Below, one piece after another: positions 25,163-35,736 of a stretch of 64,000 nt of DNA (position 1 is its first letter; each line of letters starts with the position of its first letter). Below the pieces are notes generated by a model that saw only the letters and a program-made list of their open reading frames with translations, ran no database searches and had not been told where the DNA came from. Origin of the DNA: Acidobacteriota bacterium (lineage in GTDB: Bacteria; Acidobacteriota; Terriglobia; Acidiferrales; UBA7541). The stretch covers positions 49,467 to 113,466 of the forward strand of contig PMTV01000015.1 of the NCBI GenBank assembly GCA_003167215.1. Direction: 5' to 3'. The position numbers and the translations under genes are program-made.

Positions 25163-28100
25163 TTAGCCCAGCACGATGCGGATGTTGTGGACCGCTCCGT
25201 CGTCGGCGAGTGGAATACTTGCGGAGCCCGGCAAGAGTTTGCCGTCCAATTCAGTAAGCGCCACACCGCGCGCCACGTTCGACGGATTTTCCACCTTGAT
25301 CTTGTAGATCGCCGAGTGGTAGCGGAAGTCGATGGAGTAGCCGGGCCAATTACGAGGTATGCACGGATCAATGCTGAGGATCATGCCTCGCACACGAAAG
25401 CCGAGTATCCACTCCATCCCCGCGCGATAAAGCCAACCCGCCGAACCGGTGTACCACGTCCATCCACCTCGTCCAACATGGGGAGCCTCGGCGTAGATGT
25501 CTCCCGATACGACATACGGCTCCACTTTGTAACGCTGCACGTTGGCGCGCGAACTGGTGCGGTTAATCGGGTTCATGAAGCGGAAAAGTTCATTGGCTTT
25601 GTCTCCATTGCCTAGCTCGGCGAAGGCAATTGCCGTCCAAGTGGCGGCATGCGTGTATTGCCCGCCGTTTTCGCGAATCCCCGGAACGTAACCTTTTATG
25701 TATCCAGGATCGTGGGTCGTCTTATCGAAGGGCGGAGTTAAGAGCAAGATCAGCCCGTCCGCAGAACGAACGAGTTGCTGATCGACCGCCGACATGGCTC
25801 GCGCGGCGCGGCCGGGTTCAGCAGCGCCGCTGATGATTCCCCAAGTTTGAGCGATCGAGTCGATGTGGCATTCCTCATTTTGCACGGAGCCGAGCGGAGT
25901 GCCGTCGTCAAAGTAAGCGCGGCGATACCATTCGCCGTCCCAGCCATCGTGCTCGAGCGCTGCCTTCAACGCACTCACGTGGATGCGCCACTTCTCCGCG
26001 CGCTGGCGCTCTCCGCGCGCGTCCGCCACTTTTGCAAACTCCCAGAGAACAGTATGCAAGAACCAGCCTAGCCAGACGCTCTCTCCCTTTCCCAGATAAC
26101 CGACTCGGTTCATGCCGTCGTTCCAATCTCCGGTGCCCATTAGCGGAAGGCCGTGAAGGCCCACAGTCAAGCTGCGATCCAGAGCGCGGGCACAATGTTC
26201 AAATATCGTCGCGCGAATCTGCGAAACGCGCGGCTGGAAGTAAGCTTCGTTCTGACCTTCGGCCAAAAGATCGCCTTCTATAAAGGGAACTTGTTCTTCG
26301 AGAACAGCCATGTCGCCGGTGGCCTCGATGAAGTGAATCACCGCGTAGGGCAACCAGAGAAGATCGTCAGACATGCGCGTGCGTATGCCGCGCCCGGACG
26401 GCGGATGCCACCAATGCTGGACGTCACCTTCGACGAACTGGTGAGCGGCTGCCCGCAGCAATTGGTCGCGTGCCTCGGATCTTTTCGACACGACGAGGGC
26501 CATTACGTCCTGCAATTGATCACGGAATCCATAAGCGCCGCTCAATTGATAGAAGGCGGCGCGCGCCCAGACGCGACAGGCCAGAGTCTGATAAAGCAGC
26601 CAGCGGTTCAACATCACGTCCATGGTTTGATCGGGAGTGCTGACTTGCACAGCTCCCAAGATGTCGTCCCACTGGCGAAGCACTTCACGCAGGACCTGAT
26701 TCAAGTCCGCGGCTCTGTAACGACTGAGCAATTTACGCGCGCTCTCTTTACTTTCCGTTTCGCCCAGGAAAAAAACGATGTCCACCCGAGCACCCGGCCG
26801 CAATTCAAACACCGTTTGCAGGGCGGCGCAGGGGTCCATAGCAGCTCCTACTTTGCGCCCGAGCGGCCCATCGGTTTCCAGTGCTGCTGGCTGGTCAGGC
26901 GCCCCATTTCTGCCAAAAAATTCAGTGCGGTCTGCGGTGTACGACGTTTGCCGTCCACCCAGATCGGCAAAAGCGATGCGGCCGCCGAAATCGCCGTTCC
27001 AGGCACTGCGGGCAAAAAGGGCACCTGACGCCGAATCGATTTCGGTAATGAGGTAGGGGGCTGTGGCGCTTCGCGAACTTCCCAGGACCCACTCGGCATA
27101 GGCAGTGACGGAGAGGCGGCGAGTACGTCCGGAATCATTCTGCAGAGAGAGGCGCGATATTTTAATCGGGTCCTCGAGCGGCACGAACTGGATCAGATCG
27201 AGGTTGATGCCATGCGAGCCGTGTTGAAAACGGCTGTAACCCTGGCCGTGACGGCACAGATAACTAGCTGCTTCATCGCGAATGGGAAGCGCGGTGGGGG
27301 TCCACACTTCTCCGGTACTTTCATCGCGGATATAGATGGCCTCGCCGGGCGTGTCAAAGACGTGATCGTTGGACCAGGGAGTCAGCTGGTTCTCATGGCT
27401 ATTGATCGACCAAGTGAAACCTGAACCTGATTCCGAAACCAAGAAGCCGAAAGAGGGGTTTGCGACGACATTGACCCAGGGCTCAGGTGTTCGCAAACCC
27501 TCATTCAGGACCGTCACATATTCGCGGCCGTTCTCAGCAAAACCACCGAGGCCATTGAAAAACTGGAGAGCCGGTTGCGGTAACTGCACATCCTGACGTT
27601 TGCTGGCGCGCGTTTGGCGAGCCACTGGCGGAGGCGCGGGCTCTCTGTACTGCGATCTCGTAATTTGTTCCGCCAAAGTCCCGCGCCGGCTCAAAAGGAC
27701 GGCCCTGGCGACTGCTTGAAGCTGGGCGCGCGTTTGCGGCGAAACTAGATCTCCACGCAAGAGGAAGATCTTTCCACTCACTCCGGTTGTATCCGGAGAA
27801 AGCCTAAGCTGGCTACCGCGAACGAGCGCTTCCAAGGACGATTGCAGTTCCTGCACGTAGGACGGGGCTTTTTCATTAATGATAACCACGTCTGCGGATA
27901 ACTGTTTCATGCGCCAGTATTCATGGGCGCGCAACAACTGCCGAATGATCTCGACGTCATCCGGATCGTCGATACGCGCGAGCACGATGGGCAGATCGCC
28001 TGAGATCCCTTGGGCCCAAAGCGTGGTTATATTCAGAGAGCTTGCACTCAACACATCAGGCGAGGGTCGGAGAGAGGAATCCGAATAGAGGACAGCATTG

Positions 28101-31100
28101 GCCAGCCTCTGAAACAGGTGTGCCTCTTCGGCGCCGATGCCCAAATGGTGAAGCTGGACCTGCGCTTGGGTCCAAGCAAGAGTTAGAGTGCGTTCAAAGG
28201 TTCGGCTATCGCGATACTTATCGGCCAGATCCAGCACTTCTTCGCGCGTGGAAGCGACGATGGTAGAAAAAATCAGGTGTACGGTGGTACCTGGCGGAAT
28301 ATGGACGGTGCGCCGCAGGCTCATTATGGGGTCGAGTACAGAGCCGACCGAATTCGAAAGGGGGCGGCCGTCAATAATCGACACAGCGTTGCGCAAGGTA
28401 CGGGCGCGGCCCACGAATTTCGCGCGGTCGGTTTCGAATTGCAAATCTCCTGTGACGGCTCCGTTGACAACCAGAACGTGCGCCGCCCACACAGCAGTTT
28501 CCTCGGGGGAACGCTTGCGTCTGGTGGCCAGTATCGCACCTAGATCGGGCACGAATTCAGTTTCAACGAACAGATTCGAGAAGGCCGGTTGCGCCATATC
28601 GGCTGCCTGCGAAGTAAGCGAAAGTTCCGCGTAAGAACTCACTTGCACATCACGCGCGCGGACTCCTAAATTCGTGATCGTGACGCGACGGACTTCGGCA
28701 TCGTCTTCGGAGGAAACAACCACTTCGAGAGTGGTGGTTAGCGAGCGATCGCGCCGAACAAGTTCGGCGTGGTCTTCGTAGAAATTGGCTTCGTAACTAT
28801 CCGGTTCGACGCCGCTAGGCTGATAGCCGGCGGACCACACATTTCCAGTTTGTTCATCGCGCAGAAAAATATAACTGCCCCAGCAATCGCGGGTGAGATC
28901 CTCACGCCAGCGAGTAATGGCAATATCGCGCCAACGGCTATAGCCCGAGCCTGCCGCGGTCAGCATGACGCCGTAGCGTCCGTTGGAAAGAAGCTGGGTG
29001 CGCGGAGTTGCGTCGTGGGGAGTTGTGAATCGGCGAACCACAGGAGGCGTAAGCTCGCGCACCTTGGCCGCGGCGGAGACTTCCTCGGCGCGAGGACGCG
29101 CGACCAGGACGTCGCGAGGAGTGCGCTCCTGCAAAAGAAGCTCGGTGGCACGCACGATAGGTTCGGCGTGGAAGCGCGTTTGCATCACGCCATCATTGAG
29201 GACGTTTGCGGATGACAACAGAGTCATGCCCTGGTGATGCGCCATGTAAGCACGTATCACCGCAACGTTCTTTCCTTCCGGCAACCGAGAGCCTGTGTAG
29301 TCCAGGGCTTCATAAAACCCGAACATTCCTTTGCCGCCGGCCTGCCCAAGCCGCTCAAAATTCTTAACCGCTGCGGAAGGTCTAATCATCGAAGCCAGCG
29401 CGGTAGCGTATGGCGCGATCACGAGATCCTCGCTCAGCCCGCGTTTAAGGCCGAGTCCCGGAACACCGAAACTGGAATACTGATAGGTGAAGTCGATATC
29501 CCTGGCATTGTAAGCAGACTCGGAAATCCCCCAAGGCACGCCGCGCTCGCCCCCGTATTCAATTTGCCTTAGAACTATTTGTTCGTAGGTTTGGCTCAGC
29601 AGGCTATCAGCCGGCGATCGCATCACCAGCGCGGGCATGAGATATTCGAACATGGATCCGGACCAAGAAATTAACGCGGAGCCGCGGCCTACGGGCGTAA
29701 GGGCGCGTCCGACGCGAAACCAGTGCGAGGACGGAACATCGCCTTTAGCGATGGCAATGAAACTGGTGAGCCGGGCTTCCGAAGCAAGCAAATCGTAGCA
29801 ATTCGGATCCAAACTTCCGTCGGTGCCCCGGTATCCGATAGAAAAAAGCTTGCGTGAGTGATCGAATAAGAAGCTGAAATCCATGGTCTCGAATAATTTC
29901 CCCGCCGTTTGTGCGATAGCGGTTAGACGGCGAGCCAGGGATGCAGCGTCTGAGATGGAGTCTTGCATCGCTCGCTTGAGCGCAGCCACGCGCGCGAGCA
30001 CGTCCCTATTTCCGACAGGATCATGGGCCAAACTTGCGCCAAGAGCGGTGAGTTCGCGGACAGCGGCCTCAAATCGTTCCGGGGCATCCGTTAGAGTCGG
30101 AAGGCTTCGGAAGAAAGGTTCAATTGCCAGCCATTCGGGTGCCGGCCCCGAGGGACTTTCAGCTAGGGTCAAGACTTCCGCAGGCTCAAGGCGAAGCCAC
30201 GGCAGCAGGATTTTTGCATCCTGAATGTGAGTTTCCACGCATGTTCTGGCGGCTTCGGCCCAGAATCGAAACTCCGAGTTAGAAGTGTCTGCCAGCTCTT
30301 GCTCGAGAGTTTGTGCGATGTCTGCGACGGTTTGGACGCGATCTCTCAATTCAACGAAGCGCACGGTCCAATCCGAAGGGTCCGACGGTACGGAATCACA
30401 GATTGTAGCAACGGCATCTATCGCGTTACTGAGCTGCTTGCGCGTGACGCTATGTGTGCGCTTGGTATCTGCGATTCGAGCAACAGCTTCGCGCAACAGC
30501 CACAGCGCATCTTCCACTCCAGACAATACGCTCCGCTCCACGGGTGATTCTTCAATCATCTCCCTGCAGCCGTTGCCGAGCGCCAATAGATGCCCGGCCA
30601 TATTGCCGCTATCGACGGAAGAGACGTACTTTGGGTCCAGAGGATGAAGATCCCGCGTGTCATACCAGTTATAGAAATGGCCTCGAAATTGTTCCAACCT
30701 GTTCATGGTGCGGAAAGTGTTTTCGAGCCGTTCCGTGGCCGCCAGAATTCCAATCCAACCAAAGTCGCGGGCCGCGAGCGTAGAGAGCAAATACAGTCCC
30801 ATATTCGTCGGTGAAGTTCGGTGAGCAACGATGGGCTTGGGATCTTCCTGAAAATTATCCGGAGGAAGGAAGTTATCCGCGGGGGTAACAAAAGTTTCGA
30901 AGAAGCGCCAGGTGCGGCGCGATGCCAGCCGGAGAGCCATGGTATCGGCTGGGGAGAGGGTTTCTACATCCGGAAGGCTTGGAGGAAGGCTAATCCAACG
31001 CGCAACCGCAGGCGCAGCAATCCACAGGGCAACAAAGGGAGTGGCGGCAAGCAACGAATGGGGCCTTGCAAACAACACGGCGAACAATGCCGCAAGAGCA

Positions 31101-33961
31101 AACAAGACACTGGCGATCATGCGTTTGTACATGCCGAAAATATTCAAGTCGACGGCAGACTTGGCCTGAGCGGCAGTGACCCACTGCAGTAAATTCCTTC
31201 CCGATACGAATATCCTAGCAAGCGTGCGCAAAATCGCATCCAACATCAGCCATGCCTGGTAAGCCAACAGAGTGATGGTCAAGCCAATCTGATATAGACC
31301 GAGGGCAAGATCCGAAAGGACGCCGCGAACGTGGCTGCGCTTGGAGATTCCCCCGAGACGCGGATTCAAGCCGATCAGAAAAGGAATCAGTGAGGGAATG
31401 GAGACTGTCGCCAAGATAAACCTTGTCCACATCCACGGAGAGATTACCGGCACTAGCCATCCAACGACCAACGTGAGAAACAAGCAGGGCGCGGAAAGGG
31501 TGCGGCGCAGATTGTCGAGCATTTTCCAGCGGCTGATTGCCGGGATTTTTATGTTTCTGCGCTCTTCTTTGGATAAACCGCCGCGGCCGAAAATCCAGGG
31601 CAGCAGTTGCCAGTCTCCGCGCGCCCAACGGTGCTGGCGTGCGGCTGCAGCTTCATAGTGCGATGGGAAGTCGTCGAACAGTTCGATGTCCGTCGCCAGT
31701 GCAGCACGAGCGAAGATACCCTCGAGCAGATCGTGGCTCAGCAGGGTGTTTTCCTTCACTTTGCCGGCGAGAGCGGTCTCGAATGCATCGATGTCGTAAA
31801 TTCCCTTGCCGGTATAGGAGCCTTCGCGAAATAGATCCTGGTAAACATCGGAGACAGCGGAGGCATAGGGATCGATTCCGCTTGGGCCGGAGAAAATTTT
31901 CTGGAAGAGCGAGCCTTCGCGCTCGGTGGGCAACGAAGGAGTAATCCTGGGCTGCACGATTGAGTAGCCGTCCACTACGCGGCCTGAGTCTGCAGAAAAT
32001 CGAGGCCGATTCAAGGGATGGGCCATGGTGCCTACAAGACGGGCGGCAGTGCCGCGAGGCAGGCGTGTGTCTGCGTCCAGGGTAATGACGTAACGCACTC
32101 CGGGAACCGATTCCGGCGGAAGGCCTTCGATAGGTATGAAGGTGGTGCTCGCCGAGCCGCGGAGGAGTTGATTGAACTCGTGGAGTTTTCCGCGCTTACG
32201 TTCCCATCCCATCCATTTTTGTTCGCGTTCATTCCACACGCGCTTACGATGGAACAGAAAGAAACGGTCGCCTCCGCCTGGTGGCGGACCGTGGCGCCTG
32301 TTTAAGTTTGCGATGCTCTCGGCAGCGGTAACCAACAGGTCTTCGTCGCTCGGTAAACTTTCCGTTGGAGCATCGATCCAGTCGGAGAGCAATGCGAAAC
32401 GCAAATCGCCGTCGGGGTTCGCCAGGTAATGGACTTCCAGCCGCTCGGCCTGTTCCTTGATTCCTTCCTCGGAGGTGAGCAAGGTCGGAACTGCGACGAA
32501 TGTACGCAGCTCGGTAGGTATACCCTCTTTCAACTCGAAGCGGGCCAGCGTGCGCGGCCCAAGCAGATCGGTCACCGCACGGTTGATCAGTGCGATGGCC
32601 AAATCCGAGGCAGGAATTGCGGCAAGCAGGCCGAGCAACACGAGATAACCAGTGTGCAATCCCATCTCTCTGGCGTGGAATAGCGGAAATGCCAAGATCA
32701 CGGCGGTAAGTACCGCGATGGTCCCCAAAAAACCTGGCACCGCGGCGCGGACGTACAGACGGAGTATCCATCGTCTCCAGGGGACGTGAAAATCCAACTC
32801 TCGCTCGAAAGACCAACGTCCGTGCGATATCAGGTAATAACCCGGATCGGAGCGTCTATCGTCCGGCGGCTCGCCATCGGTACGCTCCGCGCGCGCCTTT
32901 TTCGCACGATGCAAGGCGCGTTCGGCAACTTCGATCTCCGTGTGTTTCGAGCCGCGCGAAATATCTTCGATCGCGTGGCGGTAGTAATCGCGCGTGGCAA
33001 AATCCATGTCCGCAAAATTACTTCCATCGCGTAAAACCTTGTCTACCAGACTGACGCTTTCGAAAAACACCTGCCAGTCGAACTCCGACATCAGGCGCAT
33101 GCTGGTGATGATGTTGCGCACGGTCACGGTCATGGCGGCTTGTTGCTGGTGCTCGGCGCGGACAATTTCATCCGCTGTGGTGCCTTGGGCGGCCAGGCGC
33201 TCGTCCAACCACACGAGAACGGGGCCCACTTTCGGATCCAAATCGCGCAAACGTTGCACGAGTTGAACAGCAAAAGCTCTTTCGAGAGGTTTTTTCTCGA
33301 ATTCGCGGAGGACGCTGGCCGGAGAAACCATGGCCTGGCCGCCGGTGCCAAGAAGGCTATCGGCGAGCAAGTCGGCGGCTTCGCGAGCGCGGCGGCTGAG
33401 CAGGAGACGCTCGGCGATCCTGCGAAGATTCTCGACCAGCACGACCCTGAGCGTGATGGCTACGGCCCAAAGTTCGCCGATGGTCAGCGGCTGCACGCGC
33501 TGGTATGCCGAAACAAAGCCGCGGAGCACGTCCGGTTCGAAACGGCTATCCGTATGGGCCACGAATGCCCAAGCGACACCGAACACGCGTGGGTATCCTT
33601 GCAAATGCCCGGAAGCCAATTTTGGCAATTTTTTATAAAATCCAACGGGCAAGTCGTCACGAATTTCGCGAAGCTGCTCTTCGACAATGTAAAAGTTATC
33701 GACCAGCCATTCCGCGGCGGGCGTGATCGCATGCTCTTCTTGAATGGCCTTCGCAGTGGCGCGGTAATATTCCAGCAGGACTCGGCCGTTTTCGGCTACG
33801 CGCGGGATGAGCGGGCGACCGTCGTCGGAATCGGTCGTGACGGTCTGAGCGGCGGCAAGACTTTCCGCGTGCTGCTCCAGACGCTCAACGCTGAAGAGTT
33901 CCGCGCGAATCGGCTCGTGAATTTCGACGAATATATTCTGGGGTTGAGTGGCCGTGGCCAT
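25163..33961 (-). CDS. ndvB: Cyclic beta-1,2-glucan synthase (NdvB/ChvB-like, GT84 + GH94)
   Basis: 2932 residues, close to the roughly 2830-2870 of rhizobial NdvB. Order: soluble N-terminal region; membrane helices (about 405-465); a cytoplasmic GT84 glycosyltransferase with 'VITLDADTRLPRG' near residue 625; more helices (about 825-985); a glucoamylase-like region ('YNWYDTRDLHPLDPKYVSSV' near 1090, 'PWGISESAYNARD' near 1480); two carbohydrate-binding modules (about 1590-2000 and 2180-2450); and a C-terminal GH94 phosphorylase domain with catalytic Asp in 'GDWNDGMNRVG' near 2613. It initiates on protein, elongates, cyclises and trims beta-1,2-glucan from UDP-glucose. The ATG follows AAGGAAC. 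No ndvA/chvA exporter is in the window. Confidence 0.93.
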   Translation of the reverse strand: MATATQPQNIFVEIHEPIRAELFSVERLEQHAESLAAAQTVTTDSDDGRPLIPRVAENGRVLLEYYRATAKAIQEEHAITPAAEWLVDNFYIVEEQLREIRDDLPVGFYKKLPKLASGHLQGYPRVFGVAWAFVAHTDSRFEPDVLRGFVSAYQRVQPLTIGELWAVAITLRVVLVENLRRIAERLLLSRRAREAADLLADSLLGTGGQAMVSPASVLREFEKKPLERAFAVQLVQRLRDLDPKVGPVLVWLDERLAAQGTTADEIVRAEHQQQAAMTVTVRNIITSMRLMSEFDWQVFFESVSLVDKVLRDGSNFADMDFATRDYYRHAIEDISRGSKHTEIEVAERALHRAKKARAERTDGEPPDDRRSDPGYYLISHGRWSFERELDFHVPWRRWILRLYVRAAVPGFLGTIAVLTAVILAFPLFHAREMGLHTGYLVLLGLLAAIPASDLAIALINRAVTDLLGPRTLARFELKEGIPTELRTFVAVPTLLTSEEGIKEQAERLEVHYLANPDGDLRFALLSDWIDAPTESLPSDEDLLVTAAESIANLNRRHGPPPGGGDRFFLFHRKRVWNEREQKWMGWERKRGKLHEFNQLLRGSASTTFIPIEGLPPESVPGVRYVITLDADTRLPRGTAARLVGTMAHPLNRPRFSADSGRVVDGYSIVQPRITPSLPTEREGSLFQKIFSGPSGIDPYASAVSDVYQDLFREGSYTGKGIYDIDAFETALAGKVKENTLLSHDLLEGIFARAALATDIELFDDFPSHYEAAAARQHRWARGDWQLLPWIFGRGGLSKEERRNIKIPAISRWKMLDNLRRTLSAPCLFLTLVVGWLVPVISPWMWTRFILATVSIPSLIPFLIGLNPRLGGISKRSHVRGVLSDLALGLYQIGLTITLLAYQAWLMLDAILRTLARIFVSGRNLLQWVTAAQAKSAVDLNIFGMYKRMIASVLFALAALFAVLFARPHSLLAATPFVALWIAAPAVARWISLPPSLPDVETLSPADTMALRLASRRTWRFFETFVTPADNFLPPDNFQEDPKPIVAHRTSPTNMGLYLLSTLAARDFGWIGILAATERLENTFRTMNRLEQFRGHFYNWYDTRDLHPLDPKYVSSVDSGNMAGHLLALGNGCREMIEESPVERSVLSGVEDALWLLREAVARIADTKRTHSVTRKQLSNAIDAVATICDSVPSDPSDWTVRFVELRDRVQTVADIAQTLEQELADTSNSEFRFWAEAARTCVETHIQDAKILLPWLRLEPAEVLTLAESPSGPAPEWLAIEPFFRSLPTLTDAPERFEAAVRELTALGASLAHDPVGNRDVLARVAALKRAMQDSISDAASLARRLTAIAQTAGKLFETMDFSFLFDHSRKLFSIGYRGTDGSLDPNCYDLLASEARLTSFIAIAKGDVPSSHWFRVGRALTPVGRGSALISWSGSMFEYLMPALVMRSPADSLLSQTYEQIVLRQIEYGGERGVPWGISESAYNARDIDFTYQYSSFGVPGLGLKRGLSEDLVIAPYATALASMIRPSAAVKNFERLGQAGGKGMFGFYEALDYTGSRLPEGKNVAVIRAYMAHHQGMTLLSSANVLNDGVMQTRFHAEPIVRATELLLQERTPRDVLVARPRAEEVSAAAKVRELTPPVVRRFTTPHDATPRTQLLSNGRYGVMLTAAGSGYSRWRDIAITRWREDLTRDCWGSYIFLRDEQTGNVWSAGYQPSGVEPDSYEANFYEDHAELVRRDRSLTTTLEVVVSSEDDAEVRRVTITNLGVRARDVQVSSYAELSLTSQAADMAQPAFSNLFVETEFVPDLGAILATRRKRSPEETAVWAAHVLVVNGAVTGDLQFETDRAKFVGRARTLRNAVSIIDGRPLSNSVGSVLDPIMSLRRTVHIPPGTTVHLIFSTIVASTREEVLDLADKYRDSRTFERTLTLAWTQAQVQLHHLGIGAEEAHLFQRLANAVLYSDSSLRPSPDVLSASSLNITTLWAQGISGDLPIVLARIDDPDDVEIIRQLLRAHEYWRMKQLSADVVIINEKAPSYVQELQSSLEALVRGSQLRLSPDTTGVSGKIFLLRGDLVSPQTRAQLQAVARAVLLSRRGTLAEQITRSQYREPAPPPVARQTRASKRQDVQLPQPALQFFNGLGGFAENGREYVTVLNEGLRTPEPWVNVVANPSFGFLVSESGSGFTWSINSHENQLTPWSNDHVFDTPGEAIYIRDESTGEVWTPTALPIRDEAASYLCRHGQGYSRFQHGSHGINLDLIQFVPLEDPIKISRLSLQNDSGRTRRLSVTAYAEWVLGSSRSATAPYLITEIDSASGALFARSAWNGDFGGRIAFADLGGRQTSYTADRTEFFGRNGAPDQPAALETDGPLGRKVGAAMDPCAALQTVFELRPGARVDIVFFLGETESKESARKLLSRYRAADLNQVLREVLRQWDDILGAVQVSTPDQTMDVMLNRWLLYQTLACRVWARAAFYQLSGAYGFRDQLQDVMALVVSKRSEARDQLLRAAAHQFVEGDVQHWWHPPSGRGIRTRMSDDLLWLPYAVIHFIEATGDMAVLEEQVPFIEGDLLAEGQNEAYFQPRVSQIRATIFEHCARALDRSLTVGLHGLPLMGTGDWNDGMNRVGYLGKGESVWLGWFLHTVLWEFAKVADARGERQRAEKWRIHVSALKAALEHDGWDGEWYRRAYFDDGTPLGSVQNEECHIDSIAQTWGIISGAAEPGRAARAMSAVDQQLVRSADGLILLLTPPFDKTTHDPGYIKGYVPGIRENGGQYTHAATWTAIAFAELGNGDKANELFRFMNPINRTSSRANVQRYKVEPYVVSGDIYAEAPHVGRGGWTWYTGSAGWLYRAGMEWILGFRVRGMILSIDPCIPRNWPGYSIDFRYHSAIYKIKVENPSNVARGVALTELDGKLLPGSASIPLADDGAVHNIRIVLG

Positions 33962-34151
33962 TTGTTCCTTGGAAATGGTGGTCGCGACGATTAACGGCTG
34001 CGCGTTAGGGGCCTATATACAATACAACGCAAACAGTAAGTCCGGGCACTCGAAAGCGATAGAGGACGCATGAATCAAGTGAGCGATGTGAGTGAGAATC
34101 GCCAACCGGGCTCGACTGCGGGAAACGGATTTGGCGAATTGACGGAGGCGA

Positions 34152-34673
34152 CTAGCTGGCGCGCCGCAGCCCGGAAATGCTCGGTACGGACGCGGAAGGA
34201 GCAGGAGATGCGAGCCGCAAAGCTTCCGATCCCTGGTGCACATCTATTGCCGAGCGCAGAATTCTTTCTATATCGGGCTTTCGGTAGGGATGGCAGATGA
34301 AATCGAATGCGCGCATGTTCAAAGCCGCCAGGTAATCTCTATATTCGTGCGAACACGAAGGATCGCAAACGATTATCGCCGGAATTTCAGCTGATTGCGA
34401 TCGTAGGTGTCTGACCACGTCGCGGTAGGTGCCGTCCACAAGCCAAAAGCCGCAGAAGCAGGCCGCCACATTCTCCCTGGAGAGCACGGACTTCAACTCT
34501 TCCAAGCCTTTAGCCCACAGAGTTTTCACGGGGAACAACTGAAGGAGACCCGAGATATTCTTTTGAATCTCCAAGTCACTGGTCGCAACCAAGACGGTGG
34601 GCTGAGAGTCAAGATCGATAGCTTTCGTGTGACTCGCAGCTGCAGTTCTTTCATTGATGGCCGGTGCCTTCAT
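34152..34673 (-). CDS. Pseudo-receiver (degenerate response regulator) protein
   Basis: 173 residues. About 25-145 has the CheY-like alternation ('PTVLVATSDLEIQKN', 'CFCGFWLVDGTYRD', 'IPAIIVCDPS', 'AFDFICHPYRKPDIERIL'). Aligned by eye, the phospho-acceptor Asp is Gly75, the conserved Lys of strand 5 is His128, and the acidic pair is reduced to one Asp (TSD). Phosphorylation in the usual way is therefore unlikely. There is no output domain; the C-terminus is a Ser/Pro/Ala tail. It lies in a minus-strand run of regulators, 176 bases downstream of the NarL-type gene. Confidence 0.75.
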   Translation of the reverse strand: MKAPAINERTAAASHTKAIDLDSQPTVLVATSDLEIQKNISGLLQLFPVKTLWAKGLEELKSVLSRENVAACFCGFWLVDGTYRDVVRHLRSQSAEIPAIIVCDPSCSHEYRDYLAALNMRAFDFICHPYRKPDIERILRSAIDVHQGSEALRLASPAPSASVPSISGLRRAS

Positions 34674-34849
34674 AGTCGCGATTCCTTTCGCCGGTAATCC
34701 TCAATCATCAAAGGATTCCTGGAGCTACAGCGCGGCAATACTCGGCCATAAGTGCACTTCAATCCATACAGTCAATTCGTTAGGCACTTCCGGAACATCC
34801 TGTAGCTGGAGGCGGTTCGTGCGAAAAGGACGTGCGCTGCCCGGAAGCG

Positions 34850-35506
34850 CTACGGCTCGATAATTTGATTACGCACCGCGTAGCGTACTAATTCGCTCAC
34901 CGTGTGCAACTGAAGCTTGCGCATTATATTGGCGCGATGCGTCTCAGCGGTTTTCACGCTGATATTCAGTGACGATGCGACCTCTTTGCTGCTTTTACCT
35001 TCAGCGAGCAATTGAACAATTTCGCGTTCTCGTGAGGTGAGCCGGTCACGCATGGTCTCGGGAGGTTCGGTTCGCGTTTTTCCTTCGTTAAAGTTTGTGA
35101 GCATAACTTCGGTGGCACGAGGGGTAAAAAATGGCTTGTGATTTGCGAGAGTCTCGACCGCGATAATCAGATCGCGATCCGAGTCTGACTTTACGATGTA
35201 CCCGCGGACCCCGGCTTCGAGAATGTCCCGGATCAGTTGGTCGGAGTAGTGTACCGAGAGAATCAGGACCTCGGTATCAGGCGAGCTCTTTCGAATTCTT
35301 TTTGCGGCATCCACGCCGTTTAGGTCGGGCATGCTGATGTCGAGGATGACGACGTCAGGCTTCAGCTCTTCTGCTTTCGCCACGGCCTCACGGCCCGTAT
35401 GGGCTTCGCCGCATACTTCCCAACCTGCATGCGATTGAAGCAAGGCCTTAATTCCACGCCGCATGAGATCGTGATCATCTGCGACTAATATGCGTAACAT
35501 TTTCAT
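34850..35506 (-). CDS. NarL/FixJ-family response regulator (receiver + LuxR HTH)
   Basis: 218 residues from the ATG at 35506, with GGAGAG 3 bases before; an upstream in-frame start would lack this site. The receiver has 'VADDHDLMRRG', phospho-acceptor Asp in 'VVILDISMPDLNG' and Lys in 'GYIVKSDS'. The C-terminal LuxR-type helix-turn-helix is complete: 'LTSREREIVQLLAEGKSSKEV', then 'LNISVKTAETHRANIMRKL' (adjacent stretches). No sensor kinase is adjacent, so its input is unknown. Its receiver resembles that of the stand-alone protein at 43764-44231. Confidence 0.93.
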   Translation of the reverse strand: MKMLRILVADDHDLMRRGIKALLQSHAGWEVCGEAHTGREAVAKAEELKPDVVILDISMPDLNGVDAAKRIRKSSPDTEVLILSVHYSDQLIRDILEAGVRGYIVKSDSDRDLIIAVETLANHKPFFTPRATEVMLTNFNEGKTRTEPPETMRDRLTSREREIVQLLAEGKSSKEVASSLNISVKTAETHRANIMRKLQLHTVSELVRYAVRNQIIEP

Positions 35507-35736
35507 GCTCTCTCCAACAACAGGGGATTTGAACGGGGCCAGGAAGCCCATTTAAACCCAACATGCGTTGTCACATGAAGGGTGCACTTGGGCATTTAAT
35601 TCTGGAAAGCGCATACAGTCAAGGGTGAAACTGCGGCGGGGACGCGGTAGAAAACTAAGATCAGGAATGCTGACCTGCGGCACTTCAAATCATTGGGAAA
35701 AAAGGGGCAACTTTAGAAGATCGCGAGACTTGCCTT

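Noticed and set aside
26153..27028. Plus-strand open frame of 291 codons inside the glucan synthase
   Set aside because: Shadow of the GH94 catalytic region; no homology or ribosome binding site seen.
34070..34300. Plus-strand open frame of 76 codons
   Set aside because: Mostly antisense to the pseudo-receiver gene, no ribosome binding site and no recognisable protein features.
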